A stretch of 64,000 bases of DNA. It comes from Vibrio xiamenensis. Lineage in GTDB: Bacteria; Pseudomonadota; Gammaproteobacteria; Enterobacterales; Vibrionaceae. Positions within the stretch are counted from its first letter, which is position 1. Every line of letters begins with the position of its first letter. Below the pieces are notes generated by a model. The model was given only the letters and a program-made list of their open reading frames with translations, was not told the DNA's origin and did not search any database. Positions 17,012-24,994 of the stretch are shown piece by piece. The position numbers and the translations under genes are program-made. The DNA lies in assembly GCF_900100015.1 (NCBI RefSeq), contig NZ_FNDD01000020.1:1-64000 (forward strand), in the 5' to 3' direction.

Positions 17012-17692
17012 GTTCTCCCTGTATGCTTATTAACCATATTTATTTTATGGTTAATGGTTTTGTGGTAGGGATGATTTTTTGACCATTTTATTGATAAGCG
17101 AAAGGTTGGATTTTAGACAATAAAGAGTTGGCAGTTGAAAGCCAAAAGACTTGGCACTTCATGGTAGGGTGCCTAGGCGCTTACTAGGCGTAAAGTGAAA
17201 AAACAGCAAGGCGAATAGAAATGCTTCGCCTTGTTCGGTTAATTTCAGAGCGCTTTAACGTTGCAGGAAAGCGTTTTTAAAAACACTCCACTAACACGTT
17301 TAACACCTCATCTTTGCTGAGCTTTTTATAGCCGTTACCGATAATGATGTTCGAGCGTGTGATTTAATTTGGGCAGCATCTCTTTACTGGCGCCAAATTC
17401 TGGGCAGTTATCGGCGAAGCAGGGTGTTTGTGCTTGATTCATCATAGCGGCAAATTGATGTGGCGAGCTTTTATCCAATGTCAGAAATCCACACCAAGCA
17501 CGCACTTTACGTTAACGCAAACTTACACGGAATTAGCAAAAAGTCAGAGTGAATTTATAAACTAGTCAGCAAGAATTAATATGAATATTTACAATTGGTT
17601 AGGTTAAATAAACGTCGTTTGTTTATTTCTCGAGCAGGTCTGAAACACATTTGTTTCAGCACGCAATAACCCCTGATTAGGAAACTTTGAAC
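17012..17692. other. 681-bp gap holding only the gene remnant and two promoters
   Basis: Apart from the minus-strand remnant at 17277-17509, no gene is supported. The left part must hold the promoter of the RTX-like gene, and the AT-rich right part (17540-17690) that of the secreted acidic protein. A short imperfect repeat around CCTAGGCGCTTACTAGG (near 17173) is visible. Confidence 0.5.
17277..17509 (-). pseudogene. Remnant of a broken gene (two frames), family not recognised
   Basis: On the minus strand, one frame reads a protein-like stretch (AWCGFLTLDKSSPHQFAAMM, then CFADNCPEFGASKEMLPKL) and stops at 17335-17337. A second frame takes over with NIIIGNGYKKLSKDEVLNVL and stops at 17277-17279. 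The change of frame near 17340-17365 with good amino-acid character on both sides suggests a frameshifted 3' remnant. No start codon with a ribosome site is seen and the 5' part is missing. I do not recognise the family. Confidence 0.45.
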
Positions 17693-18043
17693 ATGAAAAA
17701 ACTGCCGCTGATGACGTTTGCATTACTGATTGCTGCCCACACCTCAAGTACTTTTGCCGAGGTGCAAGTTAACTCGATGGCGCTAGAGCGCGTGCAATAC
17801 TCGGACTATAAAGGGCTTCCACAAGAAAATGCCGAGGAAGTGCAGAAGTATCAAGATATGATGAACGAAGTGATGGAAGAAGTGGCGAAATGGCGTGAAG
17901 AACATCCAAGCGAAGAGATGTCGGATGAAGATGTGGCCGAACTGACGGATGATTATTCTGAAGAAAAATACGGTATGAGCTCTGATGAAATTGTCGAGTC
18001 GTATCAAGCCGCGCTCGATGTGACAGAAGAAGAGCAATATTAA
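17693..18043 (+). CDS. Small secreted acidic protein of unknown function
   Basis: 116 residues from ATG 17693, preceded by AGGA. Residues 1-22 form a clear Sec signal peptide (MKKLPLMTFALLIAAHTSS, probable cut after TFA). The mature part is about 95 residues, rich in Glu and Asp, almost wholly helical in character (EEVQKYQDMMNEVMEEVAKW), with no Cys. No family is recognised. It could be a periplasmic chaperone-like or metal-buffering protein, but nothing in the sequence decides this. It stands alone, with a terminator about 60 bp downstream. Confidence 0.7.
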   Translation: MKKLPLMTFALLIAAHTSSTFAEVQVNSMALERVQYSDYKGLPQENAEEVQKYQDMMNEVMEEVAKWREEHPSEEMSDEDVAELTDDYSEEKYGMSSDEIVESYQAALDVTEEEQY

Positions 18044-18102
18044 ACCTTTGCCAGCCGAGTATACTGCTGATAATTGTTTCTCTCGCCCTTAAATTTTCCA
18101 TG

Positions 18103-18148
18103 AAAGACAAATGCTTATTTAATTCTCTACATAAGCATTTGTCTTTTT
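18103..18148 (+). terminator. Terminator after the small secreted protein gene
   Basis: The arms AAAGACAAATGCTTAT and ATAAGCATTTGTCTTT pair perfectly over 16 bp around a 12-base loop, with T-rich sequence following. The outer AAA/TTT arms could make it work in both directions. Confidence 0.8.
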
Positions 18149-18401
18149 CGTTGTAACTTTCTGCTATCAAACCTTTGCTCTGTATTCCTTTCAGCGACCG
18201 CTTTAAATATGACATTGAGCCATGTAACACAGATTTTTCCAGCGTTGAATGCGGTTTAAATCTTGTTCAAAGTTATGTTTTGCGGCAATCTAATCGTTCC
18301 TCTTTATAGATAAGTCTGGTTCTCTTCGGCGGTGACTCACTTCAACGAGCGCCGTGCTCGCATATCTTGCGAACGCAGTAGGAAGCTTGTAAGGATACTG
18401 A
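18149..18401. other. Upstream region of the EamA transporter gene, no gene seen
   Basis: Reading frames here do not look like protein. The AT-rich stretch around 18255-18300 is the likely promoter region, followed by an untranslated leader of about 100 bp before the ATG at 18402. No clear operator is seen. Confidence 0.4.
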
Positions 18402-19316
18402 ATGTCTTTTCGTGATCGACTCCTGGCCCTAACCATTGTCTTGGTTTGGGGGGTTAATTTCGTGGTGATCAAAGTTGGGCTGCAAGGCATGCCGCCTTTG
18501 CTGTTAGCTGGGCTGCGTTTTGCGCTCGTGGCGATCCCTGCTGCGTTCTTTGTGCCGCGACCCAAATTACCATTTAAGTGGCTGGCCTGTTATGGCTTGA
18601 CCATCAGCTTTGGTCAATTTGCCCTGCTATTTTGGGCGTTAAAAGTCGGTTTGGCCGCAGGGCTTGCATCACTGCTTTTGCAAGCCCAGGCGTTTATTAC
18701 GCTGGCGTTTGGCGCGCTACTGCTGCGCGAAAAAATTCAGCGCCACAATTTGATTGCCGTGGTCATTGCCGGGATCGGAATTGTGATTTTGGCGGCGGCC
18801 CAAGGCCACGCAGCCACGTCATTAACCGGTTTTACCTTGGTGCTGATTTTAGGCGCCGCCGCGTGTTGGGCGCTGGGTAACATCACCAATAAAGTCATCA
18901 TGCAAAATTATGCGGTGCCGACCATGTCGCTGATTGTGTGGAGCGCTTTTATTCCTATGCTGGCATTTTTGGCCGCGTCTTGGTGGATTGAAGGTGAAAC
19001 TGTGGTCATCAGCGCGCTACGCGGTATTGAATGGCATAATCTGTTTTCGATTGTCTATCTATCGTTTTTGGCGACCATCGTTGGTTATGGCGGTTGGAGT
19101 TATCTACTGAGCCGTTATCCAACCTCGCTGGTGGCACCGTTGTCGCTGCTGGTGCCCGTGTTTGGCTTGCTCAGTGCTTGGGTGTTGCTGGGAGAAAGCT
19201 TAAGCGGGCTGCAAATTTTTGGCGTGGTAGTGGTTGCCATAGGCTTGGTGATCAATGTGTTTGGTAAAATCTGGTTTAGCCGTAAGGTGGTTGCCGATAA
19301 AGCAGTGACCGAATAG
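18402..19316 (+). CDS. EamA/RhaT-family (DMT superfamily) metabolite exporter
   Basis: 304 residues with ten hydrophobic segments in two repeated halves of five, the usual EamA layout. The N-terminus LTIVLVWGVNFVVIKVGL and the mid-protein GAAACWALGNITNKVIM are the two EamA repeat starts. Members export amino acids and related metabolites (for example EamA/YdeD for cysteine and O-acetylserine). Start ATG 18402 follows AAGGAT. It is monocistronic and ends at a terminator. The substrate is not predictable from sequence. Confidence 0.88.
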   Translation: MSFRDRLLALTIVLVWGVNFVVIKVGLQGMPPLLLAGLRFALVAIPAAFFVPRPKLPFKWLACYGLTISFGQFALLFWALKVGLAAGLASLLLQAQAFITLAFGALLLREKIQRHNLIAVVIAGIGIVILAAAQGHAATSLTGFTLVLILGAAACWALGNITNKVIMQNYAVPTMSLIVWSAFIPMLAFLAASWWIEGETVVISALRGIEWHNLFSIVYLSFLATIVGYGGWSYLLSRYPTSLVAPLSLLVPVFGLLSAWVLLGESLSGLQIFGVVVVAIGLVINVFGKIWFSRKVVADKAVTE

Positions 19317-19379
19317 CGCCGAGTCGCTTGGCGATGACGTAGTGAACATCTGCTGCTATTGCAGCAATAAAGCCTAGAT

Positions 19380-19419
19380 AAAAAGAGTGAAAGCAAGCCT
19401 AGCCGTTCACTCTTTTTTT
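19380..19419 (+). terminator. Terminator after the EamA gene
   Basis: AAAAAGAGTGAA pairs with TTCACTCTTTTT around a 14-base loop, ending in seven T. Confidence 0.85.
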
Positions 19420-19621
19420 ATGTTCGAACTTGGCAAAATAGTCCTTTTATTGTGGTCTTTAAATCATTATTGGTGATTATTATTGATTGAAGTCACATTT
19501 ATAAAACGATTGTCTACCGCATTTTTGTTTTCTTTTGTTTTCCTGTTTTTTGTTTGAATAATGTCCCACCAATTCCTGCCAGACTTCCTAGAATGGCTTT
19601 CAACAACAGGGTGGGGCAAGC
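19420..19621 (+). promoter_or_regulatory. Promoter region of the HTH-kinase operon with T-rich tandem repeats
   Basis: The region is AT-rich. At 19523-19542 the 10-base unit TTTTGTTTTC occurs twice in perfect tandem, followed by a weaker third copy (CTGTTTTTTG, 19543-19552). DeoR-type regulators often bind direct T-rich (TTTC or GAAA) repeats, and 10-bp spacing puts the copies on one face of the helix. This is a reasonable autoregulatory operator for the DeoR-type domain encoded just downstream; the role is inference. Confidence 0.45.
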
Positions 19622-20851
19622 ATGTACAAAGAACAACGCCAAGAAAGAATCATTCAGTTATTGCGCCAGCAAGGGCAAGCCAGTGTGACGTTTCTGTCTC
19701 AACAATTAGCAGTAACCAAAGAAACCATTCGCACCGATTTGGCTAAATTACAACGCGATGGTTTGGTGGTTAGACACCACGGCGGCGTCTCTTTGAAAAA
19801 GCATCTGATGCAAAATGAGCTATTGCAGGATGACAACCTCGACATTAGCCATTTAATGCCAACCCATTACCGAACGCATTCCGTGCATCATCAAAAAGGA
19901 GCAGCAAAGGATATGGTGGGAAAAGTTTGTGTGTTTGGCTCTTTTAACGTCGATATTGTCGCCAAAGTAGACCGTTTCCCGAAAAATGGTGAAACGTTAA
20001 TAGCCAAAGAAACCACATTTGGTCCCGGCGGTAAAGGTGCGAACCAAGCGCTGGCGGCTCATTCGGCAGGCGCGCGAGTTCACTTCGCCACGAAAGTGGG
20101 TAAAGACCAGTTTAATCAATTCGCCAAGAATCATTTTGACAGCAGCGGCATGGAGTCTTTCTCCATCTATGAAGCCGCTGATGCCACAACCGGCAGCGCG
20201 GTAATTTACGTCAACGATGCCGGCGAGAATTTCATTGCGATTTGCCCGGGGGCAAACCAAACCGTAAGTGATGTCGAAGTGGCGGATTTAATGCCATTTT
20301 TGCGCGAATCGAAAGTGTTGTTGGTGCAGCTTGAAAATAACTTCGATGCTATCGATGGCGTGATGAAGCTGGCGAAAGGGCTCAATATTCAAGTGATTTT
20401 AAACCCAGCGCCGTACGCGCCCGAGGTTGATACCTTTATCGCCAACGCCGATATCATTACGCCGAATGAAACCGAAGCATCGCAAATCTCAGGTGTGGAA
20501 GTGATCGACATTGAATCGGCCAAACAAGCGGCGCAAGTCATTCATCAGCGCGGCGCCAACAACATCATTATTACCATGGGCAAACAAGGTGCGCTGCTGT
20601 TTGATGGCGAGCAGTACTCGCATATTCCGTCTTATAGCGCAGTGGCAGTCGACACCACAGGTGCTGGTGATGCGTTTAACGGCGCGTTGGCGGCATCGCT
20701 GGCGAAAGGCAAAAATCTTGCCCAATCCGCACTGTATGCCACCGCGTTTGCCTCGCTGGCCGTGGAGCGCGAAGGCGCGGCCAATATGCCCAATAATTCG
20801 CTAGTTGAAGCGCGCATGCTTCAGCAGCAAGTGTCCATCACAGCACTTTAG
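19622..20851 (+). CDS. DeoR-type HTH regulator fused to a PfkB/ribokinase-family sugar kinase
   Basis: 409 residues. Residues 1-60 are a DeoR-type winged helix (ERIIQLLRQQGQASVTFLSQ, then AVTKETIRTDL and GLVVRHHGGV). A linker of about 40 residues leads to a full ribokinase-type kinase from about residue 100: GSFNVDIVAKVDRFPKNGET, GPGGKGANQALAA, and the catalytic DTTGAGDAFNG near 345. The kinase would phosphorylate a sugar or sugar acid in the cytoplasm. The fusion suggests a regulator that senses or makes its own effector. ATG 19913 (residue 98) has AAGGAG 11 bases upstream and could give a free kinase. The gene heads a same-strand run with an aldolase-family gene and tctCBA, pointing to uptake and breakdown of a sugar acid. 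The substrate is unknown. Confidence 0.9.
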   Translation: MYKEQRQERIIQLLRQQGQASVTFLSQQLAVTKETIRTDLAKLQRDGLVVRHHGGVSLKKHLMQNELLQDDNLDISHLMPTHYRTHSVHHQKGAAKDMVGKVCVFGSFNVDIVAKVDRFPKNGETLIAKETTFGPGGKGANQALAAHSAGARVHFATKVGKDQFNQFAKNHFDSSGMESFSIYEAADATTGSAVIYVNDAGENFIAICPGANQTVSDVEVADLMPFLRESKVLLVQLENNFDAIDGVMKLAKGLNIQVILNPAPYAPEVDTFIANADIITPNETEASQISGVEVIDIESAKQAAQVIHQRGANNIIITMGKQGALLFDGEQYSHIPSYSAVAVDTTGAGDAFNGALAASLAKGKNLAQSALYATAFASLAVEREGAANMPNNSLVEARMLQQQVSITAL

Positions 20852-20856
20852 TGACC

Positions 20857-20888
20857 CCTTTATACCCCAAGTACTTTGGGTATAAAGG
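20857..20888 (+). other. Intercistronic palindrome between kinase and aldolase genes
   Basis: A nearly perfect 32-bp inverted repeat (CCTTTATACCCCAAG against CTTTGGGTATAAAGG, two-base centre) fills the gap between the fusion gene and the next gene. No T-run follows, so it is more likely an RNA-processing or attenuating hairpin, or an operator, than a terminator. Confidence 0.55.
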
Positions 20889-20906
20889 CTTATTTAGGAT
20901 AAGAGA

Positions 20907-21836
20907 ATGAAATCGATCGAAGGAATTGTACCGGTAATGTTGACCCCATTTACCGAGGATAATCACATTGACTACCAGGGTTTGAAACATCTGATTGACT
21001 GGTATATCGACAACGGTGCCGACGCGCTATTTGCCGTGTGTCAGTCAAGTGAGATGCTGTTTTTGTCGCTTGAAGAGCGCGTTGAGCTGTCGAAATTTGT
21101 CGTCGATTACACCGCAGGGCGTGTACCTGTGATTTCATCTGGGCACATTTCGCCAGCGCTGGCGGATCAAATCACGGAGCTTAATGCAAATGCGCAAACT
21201 GGCGTGGATGCATTGGTGTTAGTGACCAACCGTTTGGATGCCAACAACGACGGCACCGAAGTCTTTATGCAAAACCTGACTACCTTGATGGACGCGCTGC
21301 CAGCGGACATGCCACTGGGTCTGTACGAGTGTCCGGCGCCTTATCGTCGTTTGCTGAGTGATGAAGAGATTCAATTCTGCGCGAACTCTGGCCGCTTCGT
21401 GGTGCTTAAAGATGTTAGCTGCGATCTCGATACCGTTAAACGCCGCGTTGAACTGGTCAAAGGCACGCCATTTAACATCATCAATGCCAACGCTGCTATT
21501 GCCTATGAAGCGATGCAACACGGCTCAAAAGGCTTTAGCGGCGTGTTTACTAATTTCCATCCGGATCTGTACCACTGGCTGTATCACGATGCGCAAACCG
21601 CGCCGGAATATGCTGAGCAATTGGCGTGGTTCCTGTCGCTCAGCGCAGTCACAGAGACTCTGGGTTATCCGAAAAATGCCAAAGTGTTCCATCAACGCCT
21701 AGGAACCTTTACCTCAACACACAGCCGCGTGACCGATGCGGACGTATTAGAAAAATTCTGGGGACTTGGCGTTATCCTCGACCAAATTGCAGCGTCAGCC
21801 GAATGGCATCGTAAAACTATAAAAACATTAAATTAA
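20907..21836 (+). CDS. DHDPS/N-acetylneuraminate lyase family aldolase
   Basis: 309 residues, a typical (beta/alpha)8 class I aldolase of the DapA family. The Schiff-base lysine is K168 (FVVLKDVSCD) and the catalytic tyrosine Y140 (GLYECPAPYRR). The N-terminal GIVPVMLTPFTEDNHID is the usual start, and QSSEM replaces the GTTGE loop of true DHDPS. This makes lysine biosynthesis unlikely and a catabolic sugar-acid aldolase or dehydratase (KDG aldolase-like) more likely. It lies between the kinase fusion and the carboxylate transporter, which supports that role. The exact substrate is unknown. Confidence 0.87.
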   Translation: MKSIEGIVPVMLTPFTEDNHIDYQGLKHLIDWYIDNGADALFAVCQSSEMLFLSLEERVELSKFVVDYTAGRVPVISSGHISPALADQITELNANAQTGVDALVLVTNRLDANNDGTEVFMQNLTTLMDALPADMPLGLYECPAPYRRLLSDEEIQFCANSGRFVVLKDVSCDLDTVKRRVELVKGTPFNIINANAAIAYEAMQHGSKGFSGVFTNFHPDLYHWLYHDAQTAPEYAEQLAWFLSLSAVTETLGYPKNAKVFHQRLGTFTSTHSRVTDADVLEKFWGLGVILDQIAASAEWHRKTIKTLN

Positions 21837-21879
21837 ATCCCCGACCTGAACTGATAAAGAATATAACAGGAGTTCTCGC

Positions 21880-22833
21880 ATGAAACGTACCCTACAAATC
21901 AGCCTTCTGACTGCCACGCTACTTGCTTCAACTGGTGCCCTGGCGGCATGGCCTGACAAACCGATTCAAATCATTGTGCCTTGGGGCGCTGGCGGTAATA
22001 CCGATACGGTGGCACGCCTTGTTGCTGAAGGCTTGCAAGAGCAACTTGGTGTGAACGTCAACGTTATCAACCGTACTGGCGGCGCTGGTGTGGTTGGTCA
22101 CGACGCGATCGCAAAAGCCAAAGCCGATGGCTACACCTTAGGTGTGGCAACGGTGGAAATTGCCATGATGCGTCACCAAGGCATGACCAAACTAAGCTAT
22201 GAAAACTACACGCCAATCACACGCTTGGCAGTGAACTTGGGCGGCATTCAAGTGGGCGCCGATTCTAAGTTCGAAAACATTCAACAGCTGACCGACTACA
22301 TCAAGCAGAACCCAGGCAAACTTAAAGCATCGGGCAGCGGCTTGAACTCTGGTTGGCACCTTAACCTAATTGGTATGCTGGATGCGATGGGCGTACCGAC
22401 CAATTCGGTCACTTATGTTCCGTCTGAAGGTTCGAGCTCGGCGTTAATGGAGCTGGTTTCTGGCGGCATCGACTTCACCACATCGTCACCGGGCGAAGCG
22501 AAAAGCATGGTCGAAGCGGGCATGGTGAAAAACCTTGCCACTATGGCGGAAACCAACACCGGTCTTTACAAAGACATTCCGGTGTTCCAACAAGCCACGT
22601 CATACAAATATGCGTTTTCAACTTGGAACGCGTTAGTCGCGCCAGCGGGCATTCCAAAAGAGGTGCAAGACAAGTTGGTTGCGACCATGCAAAAAGTGTT
22701 TGCTGAAGGCAAATTGCAAAACTACGCCACTAAGCAAGGCTTTGAAGTCTACCCGCTGTACGGCGAAGAGTTAGGTGCGTTTATGAAAGCAGAAGACGCT
22801 AAGTATCAAAAGCTTATTGGCAAACTTAAATAA
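21880..22833 (+). CDS. Tripartite tricarboxylate transporter substrate-binding protein (TctC/Bug family)
   Basis: 317 residues with a Sec signal peptide (cut after GALA near residue 22), then WPDKPIQIIVPWGAGGNTDTVAR, the hallmark N-terminus of Bug-type periplasmic receptors. It would capture a carboxylate in the periplasm and deliver it to TctAB. The start ATG follows AGGAG. It is the third gene of the kinase-aldolase-tct run. A strong stem-loop follows its stop codon, which would favour a higher level of this protein than of the membrane subunits. Confidence 0.92.
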   Translation: MKRTLQISLLTATLLASTGALAAWPDKPIQIIVPWGAGGNTDTVARLVAEGLQEQLGVNVNVINRTGGAGVVGHDAIAKAKADGYTLGVATVEIAMMRHQGMTKLSYENYTPITRLAVNLGGIQVGADSKFENIQQLTDYIKQNPGKLKASGSGLNSGWHLNLIGMLDAMGVPTNSVTYVPSEGSSSALMELVSGGIDFTTSSPGEAKSMVEAGMVKNLATMAETNTGLYKDIPVFQQATSYKYAFSTWNALVAPAGIPKEVQDKLVATMQKVFAEGKLQNYATKQGFEVYPLYGEELGAFMKAEDAKYQKLIGKLK

Positions 22834-22852
22834 GTTTTCTCGGTGTCACGAC

Positions 22853-22886
22853 CTTTCATGGGTGAAAGGAATTTCACCCATGAAAG
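22853..22886 (+). other. Stem-loop between tctC and tctB
   Basis: CTTTCATGGGTGAAA and TTTCACCCATGAAAG form a perfect 15-bp stem with a 4-base loop and no T-run. It is placed to protect the tctC 3' end or partly terminate, a common way to make excess binding protein. Confidence 0.7.
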
Positions 22887-22932
22887 AATACCTATAGCGC
22901 TAAGTCGCTGGAATTTTTTATGTAGGTAGCTT

Positions 22933-23370
22933 ATGCGTTCATTACCTCTTTCCCAATTTATTATCGGCGTGTTTTCGTTGCTGATTTTGCTCACCAGTTT
23001 GAGTCAATACGGCGGTGTAAGCAGCTATGGCGCTGGTTTTATGCCGACCATTCTCAGTGCATTGTTGCTGGCGTTTACGTTGCTCGACGCTGTGATTCAA
23101 CTCAAACAGCGGCGCGAAAAATGGGTGCTGAGCGGCGAAGAAGTTCGCGCTTTGGCGCTGATTATTGTCGCCATTGGCCTGTTCACCGCGCTGATTTCTT
23201 ATTTAGGCTTTTTGATTTGCGCGGCGCTGTTACTGTTTGGCTTGATGAGCCTGCGTAATCCGAAAAAACTGCTGATGAATGCGGTGTACGCCGTGGTGTC
23301 TTCGGCGGTGATTTATTATGTGTTTGGCCAAGTGCTGATGGTGGCGCTGCCACAAGGCTTTTGGTCTTAG
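22933..23370 (+). CDS. Tripartite tricarboxylate transporter small membrane subunit (TctB)
   Basis: 145 residues with four hydrophobic segments (near residues 7-27, 35-55, 73-95 and 100-140), as in TctB. The N-terminal GAGFMPTILSALLLAF is the typical TctB sequence after the first helix. It pairs with TctA in the inner membrane for sodium-coupled carboxylate uptake. It lies 9 bp before tctA. Confidence 0.85.
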   Translation: MRSLPLSQFIIGVFSLLILLTSLSQYGGVSSYGAGFMPTILSALLLAFTLLDAVIQLKQRREKWVLSGEEVRALALIIVAIGLFTALISYLGFLICAALLLFGLMSLRNPKKLLMNAVYAVVSSAVIYYVFGQVLMVALPQGFWS

Positions 23371-23379
23371 GAGTTAAGT

Positions 23380-24891
23380 ATGTCAGTCATTATTGAAGCG
23401 TTTCAGTATATCGATCTTAACTCGATTTTAGCGGTTATTGCTGCGGGTCTGTTTGGTTTAATCGTCGGTTCAATTCCGGGATTAACCGCGACCATGGCGG
23501 TGGCATTGATGGTGCCGTTTACCTTTTTCATGGACCCGATTCCCGCCTTGGCGTTGATGATCTCCATTGGTGCATCCTCGATTTACGCCGGTGATATTCC
23601 CGGCGCGCTGCTGCGCATTCCGGGCACACCCGCTTCGGCGGCGTATGTGGCCGATTCCAACGAATTGGTTAAGCAAGGCAAGCTTAACCGTGTGCTTGGT
23701 ATTGGGCTAACCAGTTCTGTGATTGGCGGCCTTATTGGCGCCTTGATCTTGATGCTCGCAGCGCCAGCGCTGGCGAAATTTGCCCTCAAGTTCAGCTCGT
23801 ATGAATACACTTGGTTGTCGCTGCTCGGTTTAACCTGTGCAACACTTGTGGTGGGTAATCAGCCGCTTAAAGGCATGGTGACCTTGTGTTTAGGTTTGCT
23901 TTTGGCCTGTGTCGGTTATGACCAAATCACTGGCGTGCCGCGCTTTACTTTTGGTCAAGTGAGTATGCTACAAGGGGTGAGCTTTATTCCTGCCATGATA
24001 GGTCTATTTGCGATTTCTGGTGCCATCGAATACTACGCTGGCAGAATTTCCAATAACAAGCAGGATGTGATTCCAACCCAATCAAGCTTTAACTTGTTTA
24101 AAGGCGTATCAAAAACCATGTGGCGCTATAAGTTCAATATCTGCCGCAGCAGTGTGCTTGGTACTTTGATTGGTGCGTTGCCGGGCGCTGGCGCGGATAT
24201 CGCTGCGTGGATCTCCTACGCCTTGTCGCAAAAATTCTCCAAACATCCGGAAAAATACGGCAAAGGTTCGGAAGAGGCGATCATCGATTCATCATCGAGC
24301 AACAACGCCAGCCTAGCCGGTAGCTGGATTCCATCTCTGGTATTTGGTATTCCTGGCGATTCGGCTGCGGCGATCATTATTGGCGTGCTGTACATGAAAG
24401 ATATGAACCCTGGGCCAACGCTGTTCTTGTTCCAACCGGAAAAGCTTTACGCGGTGTTCATTCTGTTCTTTATCGCCAACCTTGCGCTGATCCCGCTGGC
24501 GACGTTAGTAGTGAACTTTATCAAACGCGTAATCTTTATTGATAAAGCGGTGCTGTATCCCATCATCATTATTTTCAGTACCGTGGGCTCGTTTGCCATC
24601 AACAACTCCTTGTCATCGATTGTGGTGATGCTGGTGATGGGTGTGGTCGGTTATTTGCTGCAACGCGCGGAATACCCAATTTCGCCAATCATTTTGGGTA
24701 TGATTTTGGGGCCGATGCTGGAGAAAAACTTGCTCTCTTCAATGATTAAATCCGATGGCAGTTTGCTGGCGTTTGTTGAGCGCCCGGTGTCTATGGTGCT
24801 TGCGAGTTGCTTTGCCTTGGTGGTGGTATTGCAAATTCGCTCGGTGGTGAAATCTTTCTCTCCGGCGAAAAAGTTCGCAACCGAGTCATAA
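23380..24891 (+). CDS. Tripartite tricarboxylate transporter large permease (TctA)
   Basis: 503 residues, with about eleven to twelve membrane helices. Family signatures are clear: GLIVGSIPGLTATMAVALMVPFTF split near residue 25, YAGDIPGALLRIPGTPASAA, GALPGAGADIAAWISYALSQK and NNASLAGSWIPSLVFGIPGDS. It is the transport channel of the TctCBA system. TAGGAG precedes its ATG and a terminator follows. Confidence 0.94.
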   Translation: MSVIIEAFQYIDLNSILAVIAAGLFGLIVGSIPGLTATMAVALMVPFTFFMDPIPALALMISIGASSIYAGDIPGALLRIPGTPASAAYVADSNELVKQGKLNRVLGIGLTSSVIGGLIGALILMLAAPALAKFALKFSSYEYTWLSLLGLTCATLVVGNQPLKGMVTLCLGLLLACVGYDQITGVPRFTFGQVSMLQGVSFIPAMIGLFAISGAIEYYAGRISNNKQDVIPTQSSFNLFKGVSKTMWRYKFNICRSSVLGTLIGALPGAGADIAAWISYALSQKFSKHPEKYGKGSEEAIIDSSSSNNASLAGSWIPSLVFGIPGDSAAAIIIGVLYMKDMNPGPTLFLFQPEKLYAVFILFFIANLALIPLATLVVNFIKRVIFIDKAVLYPIIIIFSTVGSFAINNSLSSIVVMLVMGVVGYLLQRAEYPISPIILGMILGPMLEKNLLSSMIKSDGSLLAFVERPVSMVLASCFALVVVLQIRSVVKSFSPAKKFATES

Positions 24892-24906
24892 CTCAATCGC
24901 TTTGAT

Positions 24907-24942
24907 AAGCCCTCAATTTTGGAAGTAAATTGAGGGCTTTTT
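24907..24942 (+). terminator. Terminator of the kinase-aldolase-tct operon
   Basis: AGCCCTCAATTT pairs with AAATTGAGGGCT, followed by five T. Confidence 0.88.
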
Positions 24943-24994
24943 CATGGCCGGAATATGCTATGGTGAACGGCTGTGTTCCTCGCTTGTGCTTAGT

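Noticed and set aside
17769..18230. 153-residue minus-strand frame opposite the small secreted protein
   Set aside because: It runs through a strong terminator hairpin and mirrors a gene with a clear signal peptide.
20907..21836. Lysine-biosynthetic DapA
   Set aside because: The GTTGE loop is replaced and the gene sits in a transport and catabolic operon.
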